Translations under genes and position numbers: made by a program
The notes under the pieces: generated by a model
What the model was told of the DNA's origin: nothing
The model's database searches: none
What the model saw: only the letters and a program-made list of their open reading frames with translations
In this document: positions 51,151 through 61,745 of the stretch, piece by piece
Numbering within the stretch: position 1 is the stretch's first letter
Layout of the letters: each line of letters opens with the position of its first letter
Source: Daphnia pulex
Taxonomy: Eukaryota; Arthropoda; Branchiopoda; Diplostraca; Daphniidae
Direction of reading: 5' to 3'
Assembly: GCF_021134715.1 (NCBI RefSeq)
Contig: NC_060023.1
Coordinates: forward strand, 1,426,001 to 1,490,000
Length of the DNA stretch: 64,000 bases

Positions 51151-51597
51151 AAACTTAGAGGTTTGACAGTTGGATATTTCTACCTTTTTATTATTGTTCA
51201 CTTCTTGTAGAAAAGTAAGCTGTGATTGGCCAATGAGTTTTTCATAGACCCTTCCTGATTGGCTGGCTTCACGTAGTAGCTGACACACTCACTAGAGGCG
51301 CTTTTTAAAGTTTCCAAATCGGCTTACGTTTACCCTGAAACCGGGATAGGGAAGCCAACACAGCCATGAACTGACCAGGTGTCTATAGCTCTGGCTTCCC
51401 TATCCCGGTTTCAGGGTAAACGTGGTCCGATTTGGAAGAATGAATGAGCGCCTCTAGTGAGTGTGTCAGCTACTACGTGAAGCCAGCCAATCAGGAAGGG
51501 TCTATGAAAAACTCATTGGCCAATCACAGCTTACTTTTCTACAAGAAGTGAACAATAATAAAAAGGAGAAGTATCCAACTGTCAAACCTCTAAGTTT
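51151..51597. repeat. long inverted repeat at the inner/outer junction
   Basis: Arms of about 200 b (51151-51355 and 51395-51597) are reverse complements with few differences, around a spacer of about 40 b. They are the subterminal regions of the inner element's right end and the outer element's left end, brought together by the nested insertion. Similarity stops at AAACTTAG on the left (51151), which marks the edge of the captured DNA. Confidence 0.85.
51394..51400. repeat. target-site duplication GCTTCCC, right copy
   Basis: Partner of 48271-48277. The outer terminal repeat continues directly after it with TATCCCGG. Confidence 0.75.
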
Positions 51598-51813
51598 TAT
51601 CTAACTTCTAAGTGTCCTATCTTTTTAAGTGTCCTCACATTTTTACATTTTATTGTTTGGTTGTGTAAAAAAAATATGTGGTGTAAATACATGGTACGTT
51701 TTATTCTCAGTTACTTTGAAATGTATTCTCTTTCTGCAATATTTCGATCTTAACACGCCAGCTGAGTCCAATATACCAGAAAGACGAGATTAAAAGTTAA
51801 TATTTATGAACCT

Positions 51814-52912
51814 TTAATGAGGAATGCATGAACAAATTTTTCGATCGTTGAAATCCTTTATCAATTGCGTTATATTTTCAACTGTTCTGAAATGGTTTGA
51901 CAAAGCAGTAGTGCTTGATGGAATGTTCTTTCCGTTGACATAATACATTACTTCTTGTTTGTTTTGAAAATGTACACTTTTCACATTATAATTTCCATTT
52001 GGTAGTTGATCCATCGAAATGCAATAAATCATTTGTTTGATTTGATCAAAAGACCATATCCAATTCTTTGGTATCATTGATAAAGTTACTAGTGACTGAA
52101 ATGTCACAAAATTAGACTTGAAATTAGTAGAGCTTGCTTCCATAGAAGGTGATGTAACTGTCGAATCTTCAATGACAACAGCAACGTTTTCGTTTACACC
52201 AGGAAGTGGATCAAAAATAGCTTCTTCAGCAGCCTGGTGAATGTCGATTGTTTCTTGAATAGTAGAGGTAACTTCCATGGAGGGTGCTATAAGATTAAAT
52301 TTAAAGCAATTGCTCTTCAAAATATAATATAAAGAGAACTATTATCAATACCTGTACTGTCCAATTTTTTTCTCTTTGTCGTAGTAGGTATTTTGTCTAC
52401 TTTTGGTCGTTTCCTTACTGATGCATTGCTAGCATTTGCTTCCACTACAAAATATATTTAAGAATTGCGTTATTTAATATTAAACAAAATAAACATATGT
52501 AAAAATACCATTAAGGTTATTTCTCCATTTAAAACAATCAACATTTTGCATTGCTTGTCGGCTAGATGTATCTAAAATGAAAATGGTTTAGTTTCTGTGT
52601 GACATTAAAGATTTTACATGAAAGGAAATACATACCATTTATGAGAAAATGTTTGGGAATTGCTCCAGCATTAAGATGCCTACGTTGGAAAGGATGGAAC
52701 ACGTTAAAAATTTCAATCCCTGATTTAAAGTCACTTTCGTCAAAATGACGGTAGCAAATAAGTGAGGTGCTCGTCAAATTGCTACATGGAATTAGTTCTT
52801 GCCATTTTGATAATGAAGTTTTAGGAATTGTAAACAGGGTAACCTCGTTTTCTTTTTGATTTCCTTTGTAATATGTTGTTTTACAACCAGGAACAGCACA
52901 CCTGCCAACCAT
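51814..52912 (-). CDS. THAP-domain protein of the outer transposon, 4 exons, 301 aa
   Basis: Exons are 52912-52636, 52571-52509, 52444-52352 and 52286-51814; every junction is phase 1, and the frame is open to TGA/TAA at 51814. Residues 1-90 are a THAP zinc finger (C-x4-C in GRCAVPGCKTTYYK, Trp, C-x2-H in ICYRHF, terminal AIP). A basic linker follows (KRPKVDKIPTTTKRKK, a likely nuclear signal), then a region I do not recognise (IPKNWIWSFDQIKQMIY and the end HFRTVENITQLIKDFNDRKI). P-like transposases have THAP followed by about 600 more residues with catalytic acidic residues; none of that is here. It may be a non-autonomous element's DNA-binding protein or a repressor. Transcription would start near the right terminal repeat. 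Confidence 0.8.
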
Positions 52913-53162
52913 TTTTACAGAAATTATGGTTAGGCTTCATTCACGTAATACACGATGATGGCCGCCGTATTCACATATTACACAAAAATGGCCGCCGAAA
53001 GTATTCAACGTCTTATCACTAGATGGCGCTGATTCATTCTTCCACTTCACAACTTCTGACAAGCTCCGCCCTAAAATGTCTGAAAATCGGGGATACGTTT
53101 ACCCTGAAACCGGGATAGGGAAGCCAACACAGCCATGAACTGACCAGGTATCTATGGCTCTG

Positions 53163-56100
53163 GTTTTCACGACCGAATTGAATAGATTCTTTCAACTGGA
53201 AAAATATAAAAGCGTGTTATTGCAACTCCGTTTGCCGATTTGATGGCATGTGTAAAGTAGTAGTGCTCTAAAAGTGTATAAAAATGGTTGCGCACCCCAT
53301 TTCTCCCTGTGAAGAACATGTCACATTATGTTATCGATTCGCATCTATATTCCGCCGGGATCCGTTTCCGAGTCATTGATGCTTACTATATGTTAGTCTT
53401 TAAATAAATAACCCTGTTTATATGCTGACACATCCATCAGTTTGATGGCCAGCGATCGTAATAATAAACGCGCATCTCCTCCCCACTTTGTCCATTTTCT
53501 CGATCATAACTTTGTACATCCTCGCTGAAAAATCTTTCACGGACCTATATATACAGCCCGTGGATCACTATATTCCATCCATCGTCGTTGTTTGGATCGA
53601 ATATCAGCAGGCGCCGGGATTCCGCTCATTCTTCCACCCACGGGGCATTTGATAGCAAGGAGTACTAGTCTGGAGATATAAATAACCTTAAACCAACTTG
53701 ATTAATGAAAACGTAAAAGAAGAAGCGTAGGCACATACAGAGAACGTCCGTCCGTCCGTCCGGGAAGGGCCGCGGCTCTTTTTCCCGAAACTAATCAATC
53801 CCGAACAACTTGCATTCCTCTGCACACACACATATCCTTTCTTTTGTCTGTGTGTTAGACTGTGCCTAGCTCTCTCTAGAGTCTCTCTATCTTCTCCGCT
53901 TGTGCTCGCTAAGAATAATAATTCACGCTCACGACGACGTCGACGACGACGGACGAACGCTTCTAATCCGCCTCGACTCGCTATTCTTTTATACTCGATT
54001 ATTACTCGTCGAGTTGCTCGTCATGAAAAGGAAGAGTTTATAGTATCTCTCTCTGATGCTACATATATGGGAAATACTGTGGCTCACATTATTTGGTCTT
54101 TTATGCATTCAAGTGCTGCTCTTGTCGTTCCCCTACATTCGTCGCTCTGATCCTCTTTATCTGAATAATCGACTTTTTCCAAACAGAAGAAAAATACTAA
54201 ATCCCCTACTACACCAAAGAACCACACACGAAAAAAGATTTCCAATCCCGCTTTTATCTTACAAAGAAATGTCAGCTAGAGAAACTATACTGGGGGGTAT
54301 TATTCATATCGCAGCCGAAAAACAATCCCAGCTCGCCCCCCATGTCATTTGATTTATCGATTCATAGATATCAAACTGCTACTGCACAGTGTATATATAT
54401 ACTACATTAGCTTTTGCACTCACTGCGTGACGTAGTTTGGAATCGAAATGGAATTCAGTTAAAGGGGCTTATATAGATCGAAATAAGAGCTAGTGCAACA
54501 TGGCGGATAACATCAAGAAGCACTCTCTGGGACTCTGTAATTCTATTGCTATTGGGAGACGAATACAACACAGCTGACCATCAAGATGTTGAAACATAGT
54601 TTCTAGACACATAAAATTCGATTTTCTTTTATCAACAGAAAAGAAATGTATTGCCTAAACTTGTTCATCAACAAGTCAGCTTGGATAACACTGGAGAACT
54701 CTCGATCGATATTTAATCCAAAACTGGAACGTGTGTATAGATGTGTACAAAGGACAAATGATCACCAGCAACTGCCAAAAAGGACAGGTGCCGAACTTCC
54801 CGTACTACACACACTTTGTTTAGCGAAAGTTTCGCTGTATAAAACACAACTGCTGATGATATTTTATTATCACGTTGTACGTGTGTGTATAGTTTCTCTA
54901 GCTGTCCACAAAATCTACTGTAACAATATGAGACAGCCAGGGGGACCCTTTGACATTTCATTTCGGGACTGATGTATCAAGTGGGCGATGGCGTGTTGTA
55001 TTTACTGTACACTACTACACGTAGAGATTATTATTATTCTACACCATGCACGTTACTACGACTGTTCCCGCTCACGACCGAATAACAGAGAAATCGTACA
55101 GGAACGTACAACATTTGGAAATATTGATGAATGTGTGTTTAAATTTACTACGTCATATCACATTGGACGCCATTTTGAAACAATACGGTCGATCCCAGAT
55201 TGATAATTGTTTAGCTTTCCACAGATAGATCTTGATTGTATGGCAAGTCATATCCCCTAACGCAATTTGATCGATGACCGCAGCACCTCGTGGCGGTGGT
55301 GGTACGTAGCGATTTTGTGCCAAAAAATAAATACATCATCAGTTTTTGTGACGTCAATTGATATCTGTTGTCGACAGCCTATCAATTTTTTGTCTTCTTC
55401 CTCGACATGTAATCAATTTACTTTAATCTCGTAAAATTATAATCAAAAAAGATTTTTCCTCCACAAAAATAAAAAGCTGACAGGGCTTCCCCATCCCTAC
55501 GGCTTATTACCGTAGTCGTTACATTTCCCTAGAACTTTAATTCACTTTATCAAATACACACACACACTCACGTTATTATCAAGTCTGAATATATTCCACA
55601 TTGCGTGCTTTTTAGCTTTTACACCATTACAGAATCGATTTGTTTTCACTGAGCTACTGTTTACTTGTTTAGTGAGAATTGGGTGTGTGTGTGTGTGTGT
55701 TTGGATTGTTAATTAAGATGAGTGCTGGTTTGCCGAGTCACGTGGTCGGCTGACTGCTGCTGTTACACTGATATTGTGACTACAATAAAACACACGCTCA
55801 CTGCAGTGCAGGGTAAGTATTTTCCAAACTCATTAGAAAGACACATCTAATTAAGAGATATGTGTTACATGGCTGCGGAAGAAACTGCCGAGTTTCGGTT
55901 TAGTCTGCCCCCCGTTTTATATTACATTATGTTTCGAAAAATGATTAGAATCGGGGATATGTTTATGAATGTCATTCAGAGAGATTGAATAACATAGAGG
56001 CACGGTTAGTTTTAATATATCGATTCACTTTGATTGATGTTGGCAATAATCAAAGTTTCAACGTCGTCATATTCTCTACTTAACAAGAGCGAAAACTTTG

Positions 56101-57820
56101 TTGAACGTCTTGCACAACTACTAATTCCACTATACAGCAGTATAGAGACTTTCATATGTAGCTGATGTATTAATCTTTTTCCTAATTTAGATCGAAAGCC
56201 CAGTAATAAGTTCTTGTTTCAAACTTTTGTCAGAGAACACTGGAGATATATTGGCATGCCATTTTGAGTGGGCGTAGGAATCTAATAATCACACAAAAGA
56301 AACTATTTTAAAAAGATAAAAACACTGTGTGTGTGTGTCACTCGCCTATGACGAATAAGGAATGTTGTTTTATTTTTCTTATTGTTGTATTATTCGGTTG
56401 GGCGAGTTAGGACCGTCTGCAAGGATCGATCGACCTTTTATCCTGGCAGCGGTGACGGCGGCCCAACAACAAATAAAAAAGAAGTTACTTTTCCAGGACG
56501 ACAGGAGAGAGAAAATCATATTGTGTAAGTATATTTCTCTCTTTGCCGACATTTCCCTGTGGGTGTGTGTACCGACTAGGTTTGGGTGATGACGTCACTC
56601 AACACGAGAGATGAATCCACCGGAAAACACACGGTTTTCGATTGCTGATTGATGTTGGGCTGGGAGAAAAGTAACAAAATAGACGAGGTGGGTTGAGCGA
56701 GTACAATAATCGAATCATCCGGCCGCCTATCCGTCAAAATCTCTTTCTGATGTTCCCCTCGTTTTATCCTGGGCAATGGATCAGAATAAATAAAAGTTTG
56801 TAACTTTTTATTTCAAATTTTGCTGCCAAAAATTCAAATTTCCCGCTTGAATTTTATTCGGCGCCAAATTCAAACGTGTCAAATTCAAATCAGCATTTTT
56901 GTATATCTGAAAAAGTGAATATTTTCAGGCTTGACAAAGGAAACATTTTTCGGTCGGGAGGTGCGTGTTGTTTGATTTGGTTTTTTTCGATTAAACAAAA
57001 TCCCGCGCGCGTCAACTCACGCGACTCGGGAGAGAGAGGGAGGAGACTATAACGGCGACGGCGCAAGTAGTCGAGTGCCGGGCTGTGTGTGTGTTATATG
57101 CAGGGCTACTTTCAACTTGACGGACTTGGGGCGAGATAGGGAATGGGTGCACAAAAATAAAATAGTACAAAATAGAAAAGGAAAAAGAGCTGACACAGTC
57201 CCGAACGATCCCGCACTCTGTCCGGTCGGTGCATTCCCATTCTCTCGCTATCGTTTAAGCATTGTGCAAGGTGTCTCTTTTTCTTCTCCTGGCTGCTTAA
57301 CGGCACCATTCAGGGAAAAATCTACTTTTATTCTCCCCCATTAAGATCAAAAGATAAATAGAATGAAGACGTTGTGATTTCAGTTTTGTTTTCATGTTAG
57401 TTACAACACGGGGGCGGTTCCGTGTGCTCTCTTAGTTGTGTCCGTGTGCTCCGGGAATTAGGTCGGACAACCATGAGGTAGGGCCAGTTTTGTTAAATGT
57501 CTAAAATGTCTAAAATTTCAAATATTTCATTTTGTTTGAATAGGTTGACATTTGGCGGGAAATTGTGCGGTTCTACCTGAGAAATCGACCAGAGAAAATT
57601 CGTAAAACGTCGAAATTCGGACAGTGAAATCGACGAATTTCTAGTGCGGATTAACAAAGAAATCGGAGACTAAATCCTTCCAGGTGTGTGTGTGTGTGTT
57701 TTTGTGGTGTGTGCAGTGATTGTTAATTCCTTCATTTAAACAAAAAAATATTCCCATTCAGGATTACATTTGGTGATCCAGCGCATCCAGTAAAAAACAA
57801 AATAATAAATTCCATTCAAC
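53163..57820. other. intergenic and 5' leader of Frequenin
   Basis: No coding exon supported from 53163 to 57000. Holds a (CGTC)n run at 53747-53762, a (CGA)n-like run at 53934-53952 and (GT)9 at 55683-55700. From about 57000 the sequence is GC-rich (CCCGCGCGCGTC) and likely contains the Frequenin start. A donor-like CATGAG|GTAGGG at 57477, and a stretch ending TCCTTCCAG|GTGTGTG at 57683, look like non-coding exons; the exon with the start codon begins after TTCAG at about 57763. Confidence 0.4.
57684..57699. repeat. (GT)n microsatellite at a 5' intron start
   Basis: A GT repeat of 16 b that begins at a possible donor site (CCAG|GTGTGTGT) of a 5' UTR intron of Frequenin. Confidence 0.6.
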
Positions 57821-60800
57821 ATGGGTAAGAAGAATTCCAAGCTCAAACAGGAGACCATCGATTCTCTCACTCACGACACTTACTGTAAGTTTGGTCTCAA
57901 TTTTCCTTTTGTTGTTTGGGTCGGGGGGGCTTTTTCCAACTGGGCCGAATCTCTACCGTCCAATAAAGGAGAGTGCGATTAAACCAAGCCAAAGTTCAAT
58001 AAATTGTGCAGTCCCACAGGGGGGAGTAGGGAGGGAGGCGGAGTAGACGGGATTTTAATTGACTGTAATTCCAAACGCGGGAGCGCTCGGAAATTTGTTT
58101 CCCCTTTGCGGGTTCGGACCCCTGCACCACCACACACGTCCTGCGGTTGTTGGCGTTTGACGGACACGGGCCATTAAAATCCCAATTCCGCACAAAAGAA
58201 AAATAAGTGGGGAGGGAGGTTGTTGTTCCACGCCCTTTTGGTTTGTTGTGTTCCATTCCAGCGGAAAAATGCCAAAGCTTCCGGTACGCGCTCCGGAATA
58301 AATAATGACCGCCTCCCCGTAACGTCCATTTCTTTTTACTATCTTTTTGGCGGAGCATCCGGTAAAAGAATAACACAACAATTTTATAATATAACAAGAA
58401 ATTATTATTTTTTAAAAAATTCCTTTTTAAGCGGAAGAAGCGGAAGAATATTGATATTGATCGGTCTTCCGGACGAGAAATATTTTGAAATTCCTAAACT
58501 TTTCTTGGGGAGGGAAAGAAATTCCAAGAGAGGGTGGGGGAAAAGTGTGCAAGTCAAAACCGATCGATGTGTGATTCGTTCGGACGTAGAATTGCCATTC
58601 CGTCGCGTGAGTCCTGACGTGGTGGTTGGTGGTGGCGTAGAAAAAAAGAAAGAGAATCGTGCCGGAACGATTGCGAATAGGAGGGGGGTCCTCTCTCCCC
58701 TAGTGGGTGGCCTACGTAGAAAGGTTACGACCGCATCCTAATATAAACGCATCCGCAGAGACAGAAAACACGGACTTGGTGGAAGGGGCGGGGGGGTTCG
58801 GCCAACACACAGAGAAATATATACAAGCGTCGGTTACCATGACGACCATCCACCACACAAACAATGCACACACACACTAGACATCACCACCACCCTGGGT
58901 TTTTGAAACTGGGGAGTTTTACTCGTGACGTTTTGTGTGTTCCCAACTGTAAATAGAACCACCCCCCATTTTTGATGATATCGAATTATTGACAACCTCG
59001 GGCAGCCAGTCGGGATAAAATTTTATTGATTGATTTATTGTCATTTTTCTCTTATATTTGCAGTTACCGAGAAGGAAATCAGGCAATGGTAAGTTTTTCT
59101 GATTTATTATATTATCCTGAGCTCTTGTTTTTTGAACCAAAATTTTTATGGCCACATTTCTTTAGGGAGAATTTGTTGTGTGTGTGTGTATCGTGAAATA
59201 GTAGCTCGGTGGATGTTAGATATGTTTTTACGACCACTGCGTCATTCCGGCAAAGCCCAGAGACACAAGTATCTACAAATGGACTGACGTCGCCCTCAAT
59301 TTGCATAGAGTAATGGACGAAAGCTTCCCCCCAAAAAAGGGAAAAATGATATTTAAGGGCGGAGGTACTAGCGATGGCACGCGACGAGCTGCTCGTGGGC
59401 CGGAATCGGGACCAAACATATAAATAACAGACAGTCCAGTCTCTTTTTCTTCTTTCGCTCTAGCTTTTTTATGATTGTATCGACATGTTGTCCAACGTTA
59501 TTTGCACGTAGTTCGCAGTAACTTGCGTCTTCTTCTTGGGCATAACTTTTCTCCTTGGAGTCGACGCGAGAAAATTTCGTCGCAAACTTTTTCCATCCGG
59601 TGTAAAAGTTAACTTTTTATTATTTTGAAAGAAAAGAAAAAATGACCAACTTTTGCAAATGCAACTTCAATGCGGCAAGGAATGAAAAACTGGCGACAGC
59701 TGAAAATGTAGTTTTGTGCGTCTCTGACAGCGTTGACTATTAAATCAAATAGAAAATAGGGGGGACACCATTATTTTTTGGGGAAATATAAAATATGACC
59801 ACCGCACACGCTCAAGTTTTTTCCAGCGGTTGAAATTTACTTCTCATGGATGAAACCGTCGGAAATGTAGCGTGACAGACTTAAGACTCTGCTCGTGTAG
59901 TATTATAAGGTGACTGGTTAAGGATTCCGGGCATGTTTCACTAGGAGTGGGTGTAGTGGGTAAGAAAAAAGTAAAATCCGTCAAGTAGAAACGACGATGG
60001 AGAAACTTGCGATCAAGTAGCAAAGTGGTAAGGAGGGGGTTCGCTTGAGATTTATTCCTGGAAATGTGTTTAAACTTTCCCTCCTCCATCCATCAAATAA
60101 GTTGGTTTACAAAATGTATGTCTTCATTAATTTGGATTTTTTCTCATTTTAGGCATAAAGGATTTCTGAAGGATTGCCCCAACGGCCTCTTGACTGAAAA
60201 GGTTGACTATTTTTAATAATTATTATTATTTATTTCTTGTGAATTTTGAAATGACTTGGATGTTTTTGATCTTTAGGGATTCATCAGGATCTACAAGCAG
60301 TTCTTTCCACAAGGCGATCCTTCGAAATTCGCCACTTTGGTGTTTCGAGTCTTTGACGAGAATAACGTAATGGCCCAAAAACATTTTTATTTTTGAATGC
60401 AACCTAATGGCTTTAATAGGAGGACTAACTTTTTAACCCCCAATTTTTTCCCGCCCAAAAATCAAAGTTTTTTTCAAATATCTAACGCGGCATTCGTGTC
60501 ATTACAGCAGCACTTTAAAGTCCCCATGTGTGTGTCTTGTTTTGTGTGTACCCGAAAGTTGTGCGCTACAAGGGGGTTCGATCGATATGATATATCTTAT
60601 ACAACAACAGGAACAGCCAGCAGCAGCACAGGGCAGAATTGGCGGACCACTACAGTGCAGCGCCTTTTCCTCTCTCTCGAGTTTGTAATTAGCAACTCGG
60701 GAGTAGTTTTGAGTTGCCCGGTGACCGCCGTGTATAGTTGCCCACCCCCTCCAGCATCTTTGAAGATAATGGAAAGTTTTGTCGTGAGAGACGGTGCCGC

Positions 60801-61745
60801 CGCCATTTAATAGCCCCCCTGTGAAATGAGTGATTTGTCCTCCGCCCCCACACTCTCCCGTTTTTATTAACTTTTTTTTATCCCCCCCCTTCGATTAGTA
60901 TTCAGATAATGAGAAAATTTTCTTTTGTTCTTTTTTTATTAGAAAAGTTTCTCGGAATAATTAATTTTTGTTTTTTTTTTAATTAGGATGGATCTATTGA
61001 ATTTGAAGAGTTTATTCGGGCGTTGTCTGTGACGTCCAGAGGAAATTTGGACGAGAAACTTCAATGTAAATATTTTTAAATCAAATTTTTTTCGACATGA
61101 ATTTGAAATTTTTGAAATTTTAAACGTAATTCAATTTCGGCAGGGGCGTTCAAACTCTACGATGTGGACAACGACGGTTTCATCACGCGGACTGAAATGT
61201 ACAACATCGTCGACGCCATTTACCAGATGGTGGTAAGGCCAATTTTCTTTTTAATTAAAAACAAAAAAACTGGGTTGGTTTTTGTTGTTGTTGTTGTTGT
61301 TCCAGCGGCCAACAAAAAGGTTTTCAGTGTGTGTTGCACCGGCTGTTGTTGTTGTTGTCTTTCGATGGGGTAGACAAAAACAAGTTTTCTTCTTTTTTGG
61401 ATGGTAGATCAAAGGAAGTCGTTTTTTATTTCAAGTTGATTGAATTGATCTCCTACAACACACACAATGGAACATGGACGACCCGCTGTTTGTTTGTTGT
61501 TGTTGTTGGGGCCGGATATACCGGAGTCTGACGTGTTGTAGTGTACTTTATGGGGTTTAATTGTCTTTGACATTTAGGGTCAGACTCCCAACTCTGAAGA
61601 TGAAAACACTCCACAGCGACGGGTGGACAAGATCTTCAGCCAGATGGATAAAAACAACGACGACAAGCTGACGCTCGACGAGTTCCGCGAAGGAAGCAAG
61701 GCGGATCCCAGGATCGTCCAGGCCCTCTCGTTGGGTGACACTTAG
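57821..61745 (+). CDS. Frq: Frequenin / neuronal calcium sensor 1, 7 coding exons, 187 aa
   Basis: Exons are 57821-57884, 59064-59088, 60153-60201, 60277-60366, 60987-61065, 61144-61232 and 61578-61745; all phases join to 187 residues, the fly length. MGKKNSKLK at the start is a myristoylation signal. EF-hand 1 is degenerate (DCPNGLL, as in the family). Loops 2, 3 and 4 are intact: [12 protein letters not shown] (73-84), [12 protein letters not shown] (109-120) and [12 protein letters not shown] (156-167). The end reads [13 protein letters not shown]. From the family: a calcium-myristoyl switch protein at neuronal membranes that tunes neurotransmitter release, Ric8a and PI4-kinase activity. 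Intron 1 (1.2 kb) and intron 2 (1.1 kb) are long for this window, which may hold regulatory sequence. A very short 25-b second exon is notable. Confidence 0.97.
61282..61301. repeat. (GTT)n repeat in Frequenin intron 6
   Basis: A GTT repeat of about 20 b; a second GTT run lies at 61338-61355 in the same intron. Confidence 0.6.

Larger units (their letters stand above)
48278..51393 (+). mobile_element. inner TIR transposon carrying captured URB1 and ATP synthase OSCP fragments
   Basis: About 83 b of near-perfect terminal inverted repeat, starting CAGAGCTATAG, bound this 3116-b element. It lies within the terminal repeat of the outer element, flanked by GCTTCCC on both sides (48271-48277 and 51394-51400; 8 b if one terminal base is ignored). 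The left part (to about 48791) matches the THAP end of the outer element, and the right part (51151 to the end) matches its other end. Between them, 48792-51150 is unrelated DNA that holds the 3' part of an URB1-like gene and most of an OSCP gene. It has the structure of a Pack-TIR element: transposon ends around host gene fragments. Confidence 0.82.
48233..53162 (-). mobile_element. outer THAP-coding TIR transposon, interrupted by a related element
   Basis: Both ends begin CAGAGCCATAGATACCTGG (48233 rightward, 53162 leftward). At the left only the first 45 b are present before the inner element; the rest of that terminal repeat resumes at 51401 (TATCCCGGTTTCAGGGTAAA). Without the insertion the element is about 1.8 kb and holds one four-exon THAP gene on the minus strand. 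I find no target duplication at the outer ends (left flank AACAAAGG, right flank GTTTTCAC), so an end may have been trimmed or rearranged. No transposase catalytic domain is visible. The THAP domain recalls P-like elements, but the terminal bases do not resemble the fly P element, so the superfamily is left open. Confidence 0.8.

Noticed and set aside
53902..54150. Arg-rich plus-strand frame
   Set aside because: The Arg run comes from a CGA-type simple repeat; the rest shows no coding character.
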